Shown: in pieces, positions 36,501 to 47,874 of the stretch | Layout of the letters: the number at the start of each line of letters is the position of its first letter | Numbering within the stretch: position 1 is the stretch's first letter | Assembly: GCF_037975245.1 (NCBI RefSeq) | Contig: NC_092569.1 | Location: forward strand, 4,300,501 to 4,364,500 | Direction of reading: 5' to 3' | Origin: Apostichopus japonicus | Taxonomy: Eukaryota; Echinodermata; Holothuroidea; Aspidochirotida; Stichopodidae | Length of the DNA: 64,000 nt | Notes under the pieces: generated by a model | Seen by the model: only the letters and a program-made list of their open reading frames with translations | What the model was told of the DNA's origin: nothing | Database searches by the model: none | Translations under genes and position numbers: made by a program

Positions 36501-37377
36501 CTTGCCGATTCTTAGAAGTCTTTGAGCCTGAGGTATGTAGGTAGCTTGTAAAGTTATATAGGGAGTGCTTGTGAAGTTATCACTGCTAAGGTAGAGGGGA
36601 GAAGGTTTAATAGGGTACAGTAGGTCAGTGGTATTGTTTGAGAGAGTGGGTAAAATAGGATTTAAAGGGGAAAATAGGAATTATAGCCAGTGGTGTGGCC
36701 AGGATTCTGCTAACAGAGGGGGGGGGGGTATCCCTCATGGGCCCAAAATTGGTTTTGTGGGCCCTACATTTTTAAGCTCGAAAAGGTATGAGCTTCTGCA
36801 CCATTGGTGCTCTAGTTTCCCCAGTGGTACTAAAGATGTGACATTGGGGTTACCCCTTCATGGAAGATGTCCACATTCCATGAAGGAAACTGAACTGTGG
36901 ATATCAATATGGAACTGAGACACCATTCAACTCTTTTTTTAAATGCAGGCTGAAGAAAGCCTCTTATAAGACCATGCTTGTTTTTAAGAGACTTTTACTG
37001 TTGTGTTTTGTGGCTTATTTGTGGCAAGTTTAAAATACTTTGTAAAGAACTACCCAGTAGTGCTTAAACATTTTGAAGTAGCATAAAAAAAATTCAAGTT
37101 GACTCATGTAGCTACTTTTCATTGCCAGGATCTCCTTGGAGAGAAGGAAGAGGAAGAGGATGGGGAGAAGGAGGATGAAGATGAGATTAAATGTGAAGAA
37201 AGATTGAAAGAGGATGAGGGAGATGCAGTGAATACAGAAGAAGATGGAAATGACAGAAAGCTGAACCAAAACTGCACACGAGAGGAGAGTAGTGAGGAGG
37301 AAACGGAGAGCAACAGTAGGTCAGAGGACGACGAAGAAAATGTCGAGAGTGAATCAGAAAGCAACGACTGTAGATAA
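27441..37377 (+). CDS. GMNN: Geminin, DNA replication licensing inhibitor
   Basis: Seven coding exons (27441-27539, 28280-28390, 29424-29573, 33061-33109, 33768-33850, 34069-34158, 37129-37377) join in frame to encode about 276 residues (human 209). Features in order: destruction box RKSLQQLQPS at 42-51, aligning with human RRTLKMIQPS; bipartite NLS PKRKR...KPAKRHAK at ~75-92; Cdt1-binding and coiled-coil entry KYWEDIAEERRVALENTLNE at 142-161; coiled coil continuing LHTEVNDLKEENQRLK to ~194; and a Glu/Asp/Ser-rich tail at ~199-275. Geminin binds Cdt1 in the nucleus, blocks MCM loading, and is degraded by APC/C through the destruction box. The destruction box and acidic tail favour geminin over the relatives multicilin and GEMC1. 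The first exon has an atypical donor and is the least certain part. Confidence 0.93.
28280..28390 (+). CDS. GMNN: GMNN exon with destruction box
   Basis: The acceptor is tttctgtag and the donor CAG|GTGCGT; exactly 37 codons, phase 0. It encodes APHSSPSQRKSLQQLQPSAG and onward; R42xxL45 is the APC/C destruction box. Confidence 0.92.
28866..28960. repeat. gtgataaccaa short tandem repeat
   Basis: About seven imperfect copies of an 11-12-bp unit (aagtgataacca) lie in GMNN intron 2. Confidence 0.8.
29424..29573 (+). CDS. GMNN: GMNN exon with nuclear localisation signal
   Basis: The acceptor is ctgctacag and the donor GCA|GTGAGT; 50 codons, phase 0. It encodes KPRTPKRKRDGDGEKPAKRH, a bipartite basic signal, then a Ser-rich linker. 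Confidence 0.92.
31731..32440. repeat. Diverged tandem duplication in GMNN intron 3
   Basis: Three blocks begin with related sequence: tggctaggacaattttagttgcttgg (31733), cctggctacgataattttat (32024) and cctggctaggacagtttaagttgcttgg (32416). They share internal motifs such as aatgaatggcata and agtgccttct. The units are about 290 and 390 bp and well diverged. No coding sequence is recognised. Confidence 0.6.
33061..33109 (+). CDS. GMNN: GMNN exon before the Cdt1-binding helix
   Basis: The acceptor is the tandem pair gtag|CAG|AAG, so 33058 is an alternative start adding one Gln. The donor is CAAG|GTATGA, phase 1. It encodes KTKKTPEEEAYELMVQ, equivalent to human QESFDLMIKE. Confidence 0.9.
33424..33655. 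repeat. 21-bp minisatellite in GMNN intron 4
   Basis: About eleven copies of atgaacttaatgccccatggt with substitutions. Because 21 is a multiple of three, frames stay open on both strands; these are not genes. Confidence 0.9.
33768..33850 (+). CDS. GMNN: GMNN exon, Cdt1-binding region
   Basis: The acceptor is gatttacag|AG and the donor AGG|GTAAGA, ending phase 0. It encodes EIPEKYWEDIAEERRVALEN and TLNENER, the most conserved part of the family (human [20 protein letters not shown]). Confidence 0.96.
34069..34158 (+). CDS. GMNN: GMNN exon, coiled coil
   Basis: The acceptor is ttccattcag and the donor CAG|GTGAGT; 30 codons, phase 0. The heptads LHTEVNDLKEENQRLK and VYLAEVVQ match human LHKEIEQ...[23 protein letters not shown]. 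One heptad-length section is shorter than in human. Confidence 0.95.
34340..34730. repeat. ~126-bp tandem triplication in GMNN intron 6
   Basis: Three units begin ctcaaaggt(t/c)gtttact at 34340, 34470 and 34595. Each ends in a pure G run (6 to 14 G) and a catgtgg motif. High identity between units indicates recent tandem growth. Confidence 0.9.
35641..36290. repeat. Dispersed-type repeat starting with a palindrome
   Basis: The segment opens with the near-perfect palindrome agctcataccagcatgctgg / tgtgagct (35642-35669). It continues with phrases repeated with variation: 'ttct cctacagat', 'tgaaacttgg', 'tttgaggtcaaa'. This layout resembles a widespread non-coding repeat of marine invertebrates (recognition from memory). 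It lies in GMNN intron 6. Confidence 0.45.
37129..37377 (+). CDS. GMNN: GMNN terminal exon, acidic tail
   Basis: The acceptor is cattgccag. It encodes 82 residues from DLLGEKEEEEDGEKEDEDE to SESNDCR and ends in TAA 37375-37377. More than half are Glu, Asp or Ser, as in vertebrate geminin tails but longer. Confidence 0.93.
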   Translation, partial: DLLGEKEEEEDGEKEDEDEIKCEERLKEDEGDAVNTEEDGNDRKLNQNCTREESSEEETESNSRSEDDEENVESESESNDCR

Positions 37378-38171
37378 CATGTTTCATAGAAAAGAGGTTT
37401 ATCAAACCTACCGAGCAATGATCCATACCAAACAATTGATCAGGCATAAAGTAGATGCACTGGTAGATATTGTTTTATTTTGTCCACTCACAAACAATTC
37501 AGCAGTGCTTAATTTAAATACATTTTGAGTTGTACAAAACTGTTGGCCACACACCATTGCTTTCATTGGCATTAATCCCCATAATATAGTTGACATTAAT
37601 ACCCTTATGGTTTCCCCCATCCGTTGACCAGTGTTAGGATCTGGCTTAACAACATCTGAAATAGAAAAAGCTTGTCGTCATGGATGGGCTCAAGAAAACA
37701 AGGTCTGATTGAGGTAGGGAAGGAGGCGGATAGAATGGGCAGAACTGTGCTAGAGACTTTGAAATATTTGGAGAGCGTTGTGTTTGTGGCTGGTCCTTCA
37801 CCCTTACCCCACCCCGCTCCACCCCTCCTCGTCATTACACATACTTGATGTGTAATTAGAATAAGATCCTTTTGGAGTGTTGGCTGTGCTCGAGAAAATA
37901 GGTCGGACTGGAGCAGGATGAGAGGAGCAGCACTAAGGCTTGGATCTCAATGTATTTATGAGCAAATTGAGATTTTAAAGGGTTGACATGCAACATGCAT
38001 GGTGTTATTAAGGGTAGCAGCAATAATAAGCTATTTAAGCAGATGCCAAAGATTTGACAATAATTTGTGGAGAACATCTCAGTGAGATAAAAGAAAGAAA
38101 ATATGTTAAAGAGTCAACACCCCTTTTGATATGATTGTATAGTAGGCAATCTTTTATTGACCTCTACTGGA

Positions 38172-38177
38172 AATAAA
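38172..38177 (+). terminator. GMNN: Candidate poly(A) signal of GMNN
   Basis: The first AATAAA after the GMNN stop, 795 bases downstream. A second AATAAA at 38933-38938 is an alternative end. Confidence 0.4.
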
Positions 38178-40384
38178 ATATATTAGAAGCTGCTCTTACT
38201 GTGGACAGATACTGAACATCCTCAATTAACCTCGTTAAAAGGGGAAAGGAAAAACAACAGGATTGATTGTCACTGACCTATCGACAAATGGGAGGAAAAT
38301 GTTTATCTCAGGAAGTTTGGTGGTGTTGATTCCAGAAGAAAGTTTGTGACTTTTAATGCACAAGTTTCATTATTATGATATTATTCAATGGTCTGGTACC
38401 AAGCTATTGGCCATGGGAGGGGTGATGAATGTGTGCACTTTGTTAAACACTAGTACCAATTTTTTAGGGGGGAAGTGGTTGTTATACCCTTTTTGGGAGG
38501 GTGGAGGTGGGGGGACGGTTGGGGGATGGTGGGGGAGGGGAGGGTGGAGGTGGGGAGGGGAGGGGATTGATTTTCAAGTTCAACTGTTGGGCAGTTTTTC
38601 TGCATTTTTTTTAGCTCTAATGTAAAGAAACCATATTGTTGTCCTAAAGTTAACTTTGTTTCTTCTTTGTTCTTGTTTTGGGGTGGAGGGATGGAGGAAT
38701 TTCTTGTCAGATGTATCTTTTAGGGTTTGTTTACAACAATACCCCATTGTTTCAGTAGTACCTATACAGACTGTCACTTTTGGTTTGATAATTAAATCGT
38801 CCTCAACAGTGTGGTACAATTAACATTATGATGGACATTGCATCGGATACTTTACTTTGTATATTTTGTAAAATAATTACTTAAATTTTTTATCTTTCAT
38901 TTCTATTCGTTATTTTATTCCGTCATTTGGAAAATAAAAGACAAATGAGACAAAGCAATTGTTTGTATCGGAATATTCTTTTCTCAAGAAGAACTACATA
39001 TTTATGTATATTTTTACATTTCCATACATAAAATTTTTACATTGCTATACATAAAATAGTTCAATGGATAGTAAAACTCTTTGAACATTAAATTTCAGTA
39101 CTCCTTTGTCATTTTACATTACTCTCATAAAGATCTTACAATAAGGTCAGTAAAACGCACACGAAGTTTTAACATGGGCATAGGAGCCCAATTTTTGGGG
39201 GTTGGGGGGGGGGAGGAGCTGTAACGATGTGCCCGAAAAATGTAACATATAGTAGGGCGTACTGGTGAGATCCAATTGAAATTCGAATTACTTATGAGGA
39301 ATGCCAACAGTGATATATACCATAACATCATCTTGGACAGAGAAGGAAACCGTGGAGTGTGAACTGTGTTTAAACTCCACAACATCAATGTCAGATAAGT
39401 TTTGTTAATCTCTTCATTTTTAGTGATATGTACCGTGTAAATGTCTCTTATACTCACTTAAGTGATGTGGAGAAAACAATTTAGCTGTCAGGCAAGCTTA
39501 GAACATTAGTCTACTGTAATTATTTGAGGCTGAATACATTACGTAACTACTGACTCTCATCAAACAAGATTATTGCAGTTTTTTTTTTTTTTTGCTGTGA
39601 CCGAAACAACATCAGTATATTGCCCGCATTTTCACAGAAATATCTTGTTGTGGGGTTGCGTTGGCCACCCCTCCCACCCTCCCTCCTACAACTATGTCTT
39701 AACTGCAACAATCTCGTGGTGGTGGGGAGGGATGCCCTCCAAAGAGATATATTTTGTAAATTTGAACCGTACGCAGATGCAAAATGCTGCTATATTTTGC
39801 AAGTTTCAAATCTATGTTGAAGAATGTTGTACTGTACATGTTTATATTCAGTTCAAACAGGAGACATGGGTTCAACCACGTACACGCCTCGTGATTGGAT
39901 AAAGCCCTCCCTCTCATCACAAGGAGTAGACCCAGTACGTGGTTGCTTCTCTGCCTCCTTTTCCCGATGTTTTAATTTCCTCAAGTATCCCAGAATTTAA
40001 CCTATTGTCTTCCAATGATTATCATTATCCATTGTCTAAGACTTTCTAGCGGATACTAATCACACAGAAACAATAATATTTATCTTTGAAGTGTTCTACA
40101 GATAGCCTATTGTTTCACTTCCTGCTAGGATCAAGATTGTGTCAGTTACATTGTTTTCCTTTTTAAGGGTTTGCGATGTCCCATTACTTTGAGATGAGGA
40201 GGACGGGGGGGGGGGGGGATGGCGGAGAGAGGGAGTGACGTCAGCAGGATGTATGCTTAAAATAGAACGGAATGTTTGCTAGTCAGGATAGTTGCTAATA
40301 ATACTTTTAAACCATCTTTGAAAACGAAAAATGTTTTGACTATAAATGTTTGAATAAGTAACACAATAGTCATAGATATAGTTA

Positions 40385-40506
40385 TAGTTATTTTGTCAGC
40401 ATGTGATGTCGCTTTGTTTGTTGTCATAATTTTGAAATGAAAGTAAACTACATTGCTACAAAATAACAATGCCAGTTTTTACGAATAGATTATGCTTTAG
40501 ACATAT
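40385..40506. repeat. Diverged duplicate sequence, copy 1
   Basis: It shares blocks with 42622-42757 in the same orientation: gtgatgtcgctttgttt, acaaaataacaatgccagtt and tacgaata. Copy 2 lies about 160 bp beyond the MITE at 42104. Confidence 0.75.
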
Positions 40507-42103
40507 CATTGGTAACAGGTGGATTTCGGTTATTCTCAGCTGTGAAACTAGGCGTGTTAGCCGGATATGATTTAACGTTTACTCTGTTGGGGTGTGTGGG
40601 TTTTGGCAACGCGAATCACAACAAGAAGTTGAAACCACAAAATCAGCACATTATCGAAAGATCCAGATATCTGATAAAAGCTCTGCTAAGGGTTTACAAA
40701 TGCTTAGTTAAAGTGGTAGGGAGTTTGAACGAACATTTGTATCATTCTTGTTGTTGTTTTCTGACTTTGGTAACCGATTTATCACGTTTCCAGGAATTCA
40801 ACTGGTTCTAACTGTGTGTCTTAATTTTGCTGGAATTTGGGTGAAACTGTATAGAAAATTATTTTGGTGTTGGTTAATGAAACATTTCCCAATTTGCGCT
40901 AATGGCAACAAGATGAACCGTTTGTGCTAACTTAACAAGGTAAACCGTTTGTACTTTAAAGACGATTAACCGTTTGTGCGTTAACCTTTGTGGCTTGAAA
41001 ACAGTATAAGAATGTCATAATGACCTGAATTATAAAATTTTACACTTCCTTTCAAATTTCGTGAGATGAAACCTTAAAAGTTTGACTGTAGCCAGAAAGA
41101 ATAATATTCTGACATGTTTCGAGCTTCTCCGAAACAGTATCAGTGATTGCAACTATGACCAATTGACTAGGAAACAAATAAAACCCATCATGTATTTTTA
41201 CCGGTCGGGTGTATGTCTGTAGGGTTTGAATGTAGCATAACACGACATGAACGTCTTACATGCAGAATAGGAACACTTGGTATAACATAACAGGATTACC
41301 ACTATTAAATTGTACTGATGTTATTTCCAACCAATGAGCATTCGCCCTTTAAGATTTTCCCGGATGAAACCTATGTTAAAGGAGGCAATGCTGATGTTTC
41401 ATATATTAAGCGACAATCCTATCAATGTGGCTATAATGCCAAATGGAACAAAATAATATTTTAGAATTTTACAGTTAAGTTTTCGTGAAGCTTTTCTCAG
41501 GTTTAGCCTATATATGAAACTTACTCCTAGAAAAAGTCACCATCCTAGAATCCTAGACACTCTCCAAGGATGAATTCTTGAAATTGAAAGTTACAATTGA
41601 CTAACTTAAGAGTGAGATAATTATATTAATTAATAAAATCATATTACTGTTATATAAAAAATATACAAGAAGCACTATATATAGTAAAAAATATTTTATT
41701 TGATAATTTTTTTAAATTCATTTTATACCATGTTTGTATCAACATTGAACTCAATTAATTTCAATTGTATATACGTACTGTAAGGATACAAGTACAACAT
41801 TTATCCCTTACACATGTGCCACATGTACGTCAAGCTTATCGCAAGGCATTTGGGGGGGGGGGGGGTTCTTTAAATTAAAATTCGTCAGTAATCCTTCCAA
41901 ATAAGCTTGAAGGTGAAATACTGGTCACCCATTACTCGAAATTACTAAAACAGGACATTTTTACGGCCATCATGAAAAGCAGTCTTCTGTCACTGAAATG
42001 GATAATGGTCTAATTAAGAATTCATTAGAGGGTGGAACTGCCAGGGGAGGTACGTTTTCTTTATCAGCTATATATGTTAGCGTGTTCAAATTTAGAGTGT
42101 AAC

Positions 42104-42458
42104 TTAAAGGCATTGAAGACTCGCCCCAAACCGCGTGCGGCCATCTGAAAACGTTAACTTTCCGTTGCTTATAAGTGAGCTACAAAATGCAGACAGCACA
42201 GTAATGGAACGTGCTACCTTGTTATCTTTAGCTGGACCTGAGATGCCCACCGCTGTATGATTTGTACACTGTGCTGTGGGTATTGACCGCAGCTGTATGT
42301 ACTGACTGTACACTAGTGTCTAATTACCGATGGTATAGCAAGCTGTGTGTGTGTATTTTCGATGGTGGTGTCTAACACTTCTGTTGCACCTCATTCGAAA
42401 CTAGGTCAGATTACCGGCATTAGACGTTTCTTTTTGCGCGAGTCTTCACACCCTTTAA
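42104..42458. mobile_element. TTAA-flanked MITE, family 1, copy 2
   Basis: This 355-bp copy of the element at 9210 has better-preserved termini: AGGCATTGAAGACTCGC at the left and, inverted, AGGGTGTGAAGACTCGC at the right, each bordered by TTAA. Small insertions and deletions separate the two copies, so insertion is not very recent. Confidence 0.85.
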
Positions 42459-42621
42459 GCATACTAACATCGATGGCCAGTCTGGTGAATTTTAATTAAA
42501 TAAAAGAAAACTCAGCTACCGCATGACTTATACAGTACGATGAAAAAGTCTTGTCACGAACACCTCCACACAGCTGAAAGAATTCTTGTTCTGATATGGA
42601 GATATTCTGGTTCAAAGGTCA

Positions 42622-42757
42622 TCTTATAGTCATCTTATCAGCGTGTGACGTCGCTTTGTTTATTGTCATAACATGCATGAAAATGAAAGTAAGCTATACA
42701 TTGTTACAAAATAACAATGCCAGTTTGTACGAATAGGTTAAATAGATTTAGTCATAT
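42622..42757. repeat. Diverged duplicate sequence, copy 2
   Basis: The partner of 40385-40506, with several small insertions. Ends are not sharp and no terminal repeats were found, so its class is unknown. Confidence 0.75.
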
Positions 42758-44559
42758 TTTTCTATTTATGTGACCGAACACATAAACTATAATATATCCC
42801 CAACTACAGGGAGTCAAATTTAGGTTAGCTGTTCGATGGATGTGTTCTTCATAAATATCTAAATATAGCATGCCGTAAGTAAGGAATGATCGTTAGGTTT
42901 CTCCCCCCCCCCCCCCCATTCCCTTTAAATTTTGAAGGGAAAAAACCCCAACCATTGTTAAGCAAAAATTGATGGCCATCTTAATATTTCCTTCATCCTG
43001 TTGAACTCACCGTGAATGGCTAGCTGCCAAGAAGACATAACAAAGGCGATTTGTTATGCCAAGGGAGGAAACATTAAACGGTTGAATGTGTAATTATCAT
43101 ACAACATCAACGCCTTAGGCTATTACAACCACTCAGAAGGAAGACTGTTTGGCTCCTCACAAAGACAGACATTTTGATAACCTCATTTCTTTAACACCAT
43201 TCTCTGTCTGCAGACAGACCTGACCTAGACTCACAACTTAAAGCAGCAAAATTTAGTGCTGAATTATATGAAGATTTTATCTGCACTGTATATAGGTGTC
43301 TCACTGTAAGACAGTTTATATATAAGCAGTTTAAATTACGATATATATTTTCATCCTTTTCAAATCATGAAGCAAGATCGTAATTTGTACTTTACTTAAA
43401 ATTAGCCGATATCAGTAATGCGTGACTCGACAATAGTGTTTGCGCGCTATTTCTTAATCAGATGCGAATGTATTTTTCTTCTGACCAAGGAAAAAAATTT
43501 GATTGTCTTAGTTTTGTTTTTATCAAGTGTAATCTTAGTTTAAGAAACACTTTACATAGTGACGTAAATTTGCTGCGAGCTATTTACACACACTGCTGCT
43601 TTAACCAATGCATTCCGATGTACAGAACAGAGGGTTTAGAACAGGAAACAGATGATTTCATTCAGTACAGATGACGTCACGGCAAGTCACAATTTACAAC
43701 CTACCGTATGTCACTATTAGTACATATTAGTACAAATACAGTACCGGTAGCCCACGTATACAAAGTCACGAAAGCACCAACCCCTTTTCTCTCCTTACCT
43801 CTGAGAACAGGTTAAATCCGTTTTATACCTTATTGACCAGCAAGCTCTACCCTTCACTGCTGCATCGTCACAATTCCTCCCTTTGTCTTCCCCATGCCCA
43901 CCCCCCCCCCCCTGCAGGCGGAAAGTTTGTGATAATACCCCTGTCATTATCTCAAGGCTTCAAGTGATTAAAAATTGAACATTAATGTTTTTGCCACAAA
44001 ACATATACATAAAATATCTCCACAAAAGTACTTAATCTTGTCGTCATCTATGGTCATGGCAGGCCAGCAGGGCAATAAATGTAATAATGTCTACTACGTT
44101 TGGTCGACAAGCGGTCCATGTAGCCTTTCATCCATGTACGAGATTTATAAATGTGTACATATACAGTATACATTACGAGGTGTCGTCGACTATGGCAAGC
44201 CAAGGAGGCCATAAAGGCTGTCAAGTACGCATACTCAAAACAACCCAATCAATGCAGCGTTTTCACTGATCCCGTGATACGCCTGCCAACGAATCGTCGA
44301 AATTCAGTAACGTGGGAAATGAATTGTGTTACCAAGTTAATAGATCCGAAAACGTTAACATGCAGATAAGGATTCAGTTTGTAATATAGCTTACACAGTT
44401 TTACACAATAACTGGACTCGGAAATCTCCACATGCTGTTCACCAGATGGTTTTGGAGCATCAGGCGTTCTCGGGAATCCTATTTACGCTGTTCCGTGGAA
44501 GCTAGTAGCCGATCAGTCGCATATCATCGACGCATTTCCAGTTTAACCGAACGGTGACT

Positions 44560-45033
44560 TCAGCAGTCGTATTCGTCTTCAGTTGCCCCGGAAGTAAAGG
44601 ACATATTCCTCGTCCGCATGGCTAGCAGCTCTGCCGGTCCCGGAGATTTGACGCAGGTCGGCGTGAGGACCGACAGGGCCCTACCGCGGTATTCGAGTGT
44701 ATCGAACGCAGGATTTTCTTCCACTGAATCGCACTCACTGCCGTCGGAGTCTTCGTTGAAGAAATGTTTCGGCGGACTCGCCTGCGGTTCACCGGGTCCT
44801 CGAGGGTGCCTGGCGTTCTTCTTTGCGGGTAACGTCTGGTACCAACTTGAAATTGGCTTCTTAGGGGAAAGCTGCGGCGAACCGGCGACCATTTCGTCAA
44901 ATTGATTGGAGTTGAGGTCTTGAGTATAAGACGGTAATCTGTTTATAAAACCGTACCGTCTGAGATGATGTATTACAGACCGAAGTTCGATAAATTGTCT
45001 CGTCAACGATTTGTCCTGTTTCTTGAGTTCATG
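44560..45033 (-). CDS. FAM167-like gene, terminal coding exon
   Basis: The acceptor is tttacctgaag|CAT on the minus strand. 157 codons run from HELKKQDKSLTRQFIELRS to the TGA at 44560-44562. GC content and CpG frequency are clearly higher than the flanks, as expected of coding sequence. Confidence 0.82.
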   Translation of the reverse strand, partial: HELKKQDKSLTRQFIELRSVIHHLRRYGFINRLPSYTQDLNSNQFDEMVAGSPQLSPKKPISSWYQTLPAKKNARHPRGPGEPQASPPKHFFNEDSDGSECDSVEENPAFDTLEYRGRALSVLTPTCVKSPGPAELLAMRTRNMSFTSGATEDEYDC

Positions 45034-46973
45034 CTTCAGGTAAATTGAAAGGGAGAGAATGAAAAAATGGATGAGAAACATCAAAGATTATGGAAATTTG
45101 TCCTTGAATAAAACATTAAATGAAATTTTAATTCTTCGAAAAATTTAAATGACTTAAGTTGACCAAACCGGTGTGTGGGAAGGGAGGGGAAAAGGAGAGC
45201 ATGGGAATACAATTGAATTTGCCGCAGTTTTGTGTTATACCGTATCAAATGTAAATAAAAATTTGACGTAAAAAAAATCCAACATATGAACTAATAGTGT
45301 ATTACATCAAACTTGCATTGGATTGGGAATGATGAAAGTATAGGAAACAACTTAAAAGGGACATATAAAAAACATATTATGAAACACAAAATACTGTCTG
45401 TATTGGACGTGTCGTAAGTCTCTGTTAAGCACGAACCGAATGGTTGTGCATACGTCTCAAAGTGTCGAATCAGTCAATAACGTGTGAATAATTTCATAGT
45501 GTTGGTCAGAATAGCAAAAAAACGTACACCCACTTACGCAAAATGCAGCTTTGATAGTTTTCTGTGATTTAATTTGTATGAAGGCTATAGCTGGTATATA
45601 TTGACCTATCAGAGGACCTCATTAGACCGTCTGTTTGTTACAATTTTTGTTTCTCTTGTTCTTTTTTTTTTTTGCGTTTCTTTATACGAACCACACCAAC
45701 TATAACAAACCGGTAAACACCGTGAGACCTCGTATAGGAAATTATCCGGAAGAAACCGGACACGGTTATTGAACCTCGATTGCTTCCTGGGTTTACACTA
45801 CACTGTAAGGCCTATCACAAGAAAGGTTTATCGTGTATAGATATGTATATATATTGCTGCTGCAAGTAACAGATGGTTGGCTATATAGTGTAAGCTTACA
45901 TATGACTTAAAGGGATTAAAGAACGGCCGTTTGGTAATGATTTCCATCATATATAGGATAAATGGTTATAACCGTGTGAGAATTCTTAAGAAGCAGTGAT
46001 ATGTTAACAACATATGTTGCAATAGGAGATAAATTAATTTCTTGAGGCGTTATATCGGTGTATGGTAGAATACACAAAAATCAGCCAATTGCAAATATAA
46101 ATAAATATGTATGTATGTATGTATGTATATATATATATATATATATATTTCATTGAGCTAGTATACTACTGTTGGACATGGTGTTGTTTGTGTTTTCTCG
46201 GAGGGGGTGGGGAGGGGGTTGGCAGTAGAAAGGGCTATAGAATACCCTCAGTCTCTCTCAGCAATTACCTAGAAGGCATCGGGTATTGCCCTATATTTTT
46301 TTTTTTAAAAGGAGCTCAATAAAAATATCCCTCCTGGGGCTCTCTATCGCACCTGGCAATACGTTTCATGAACCCGACGGGGGAGGCATGTATCCATTCC
46401 CGTTAATTTTCACACCATCAGGGGTATTCACGTGGGCGTGATACCTCCAGATGCGATAATTTCAAAAGGAGTGAACGAACATGGGTCTTGCTCCTGCAGC
46501 CAACCCCCTCTACATCCTAAACCAGTTGTCGAGGGGTCCCTGTGTTTCTATGTGTTTCTATGTGTTTCTATGTGTCATTGCTTGGAGTGCCGTACTTTAC
46601 TTATGACATGCAGCATGACAGCTCAATATTACTTAGAAAAGTATCATCATTAAGGAAAATGACGGTATCCAAACAATTAAAACAAACTGTAAAGTACATG
46701 CACTATACTAAAGGTTACAGTTGTACATACCGTATGTACTTCTCCGTTGCCAAAAAAAAATATACTTACAATTTCATTCCTTATCCACGTGATATTTCCA
46801 GACAATCTCGTCTCCCAATCACCGCCGTCTTCACCTGTCGTCTGCTCAGTCTCTCCACCATTGATGACATTTTCCGCCATGTTTTTCGAAGTCGTTGTAT
46901 CTATCTTTTCGAACTGTTTGACTTCTGCGCGATGTTTTTCTATATCATTACGTAATTCCTGGTTGGTATCCAT
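44560..46973 (-). CDS. FAM167/LURAP1-like coiled-coil protein
   Basis: Two coding exons (46973-46770 and 45033-44560) join at phase 0 to give 225 residues. The ATG at 46973 sits in a strong Kozak context (gaagccATGG). Residues ~59-92 read ITWIRNEIHELKKQDKSLTR then QFIELRSVIHHL. This aligns with FAM167A ([32 protein letters not shown]) and less well with LURAP1 (LKMELAYLRAIDVKILQQL). The rest is Ser/Pro-rich and ends with a short conserved-looking RTRNMSF and an acidic DEDEYDC-like tail. Length fits FAM167A (214) and LURAP1 (239). FAM167A has been linked to NF-kB signalling; function here is inference. No membrane segment or signal peptide. Confidence 0.8.
46098..46149. repeat. (GTAT)n-(TA)n microsatellite
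   Basis: About five GTAT units followed by a TA run in the region upstream of the FAM167-like coding exon 2 (inside its intron). Confidence 0.9.
46770..46973 (-). CDS. FAM167-like gene, first coding exon
   Basis: 68 codons from MDTNQELRNDIEKHRAEVKQ to ITWIRNEI. The donor is ATT|GTAAGT on the minus strand at 46769. The exon probably extends upstream as 5' UTR to an acceptor cctgaaacacag near 47056; the frame upstream of the ATG meets TGA there. Confidence 0.8.
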
Positions 46974-47730
46974 GGCTTCCACTTTATACCGCGGTGTAAA
47001 GGTGACATTCGTTGCCGCCAACCATGAAGCAAATTCCGTTTGATCATTAAATACTGTGTTTCAGGAACGATCGAGTTCTTTGATGTTGTTGCAGGTGCAC
47101 GAAAATCGCCAAACTGTCCTCCCAACCTGTTTTGAAAGAAGCATACATAATATAACAATATTCTCTGCTATTAATAGGTCCTTATAAGCAGAATAAACCC
47201 TAGGAAAATTTTTGAAAGCAGCTTCACATGCATGCACTCACAGCATGCATAAAGATCAGTCGATGGCCTGCACACAGTCTTGTCAGCCTACATAATCAAA
47301 ATAGACATATCAGAGTATGTGGCGTATATTAACAGAGTTATCGAATCGTCAGCATTGTATTAGGTGCGAATAAATTAGTGTATCCTAATTAACACTGTTA
47401 AAAATAGGCCTGTTTAATAAACCGGTGCTGAGAAACGCGTTCACTCTACCTGCGAGCGTCCTGGTTTTTATTTAACGCTAACTGAAATTCGCATCGATCT
47501 TATAACAAACTATACATGCATATAGGGAAACATACCACGCTAGGATATACCTTCGCAGGCCTCTGTCAATTTGATTTAGTAATCGTATAGGGATACTGAA
47601 AATCATGATGAGAGAGGATTATATTAGTCAGTTTGGGCCTCATTGATGTATTAAATGAAATTCGTTTTGTCCGTTGAATTCAATTTGGTAAACTTAGACT
47701 GATAGGTTTACCGCATCATATATACATAGG

Positions 47731-47731
<1 letters not shown>

Positions 47732-47793
<62 letters not shown>
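47732..47793. repeat. (TA)n microsatellite next to SINE remnant
   Basis: About 31 TA units run straight into the B-box-like sequence of the SINE remnant at 47794. Confidence 0.9.
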
Positions 47794-47796
<3 letters not shown>

Positions 47797-47874
47797 GAAT
47801 CCCGGTGGAGGCTGGAAGTTTTTTCACTGTTCTTGATTTTTCAACTCATTACGATTTTCAATTATATTATATTA
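47794..47874 (+). mobile_element. tRNA-derived SINE remnant, copy 1
   Basis: It begins ttcgaatcccggtggaggct, the 3' half of a tRNA-type B box (T-loop). It shares an ~80-bp tail (gttttttcactgttcttgat, then actcattacgattttca) with 53124-53215. The A-box half is missing or replaced by the TA run. Confidence 0.6.

Larger units (their letters stand above)
38940..44559. other. Intergenic interval between GMNN and the FAM167-like gene
   Basis: The flanking genes are convergent. The interval holds a MITE (42104-42458), a duplicated ~125-bp sequence (40385 and 42622) and G/C homopolymers at 40206, 41850, 42903 and 43901. Open frames such as 40509-40811 (+) show no family similarity or splice support. 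Confidence 0.5.

Noticed and set aside
37119-37447. Ser/Phe/Leu-rich minus-strand frames over the GMNN last exon
   Set aside because: Complement of the Glu/Asp-rich coding tail; composition artefact.
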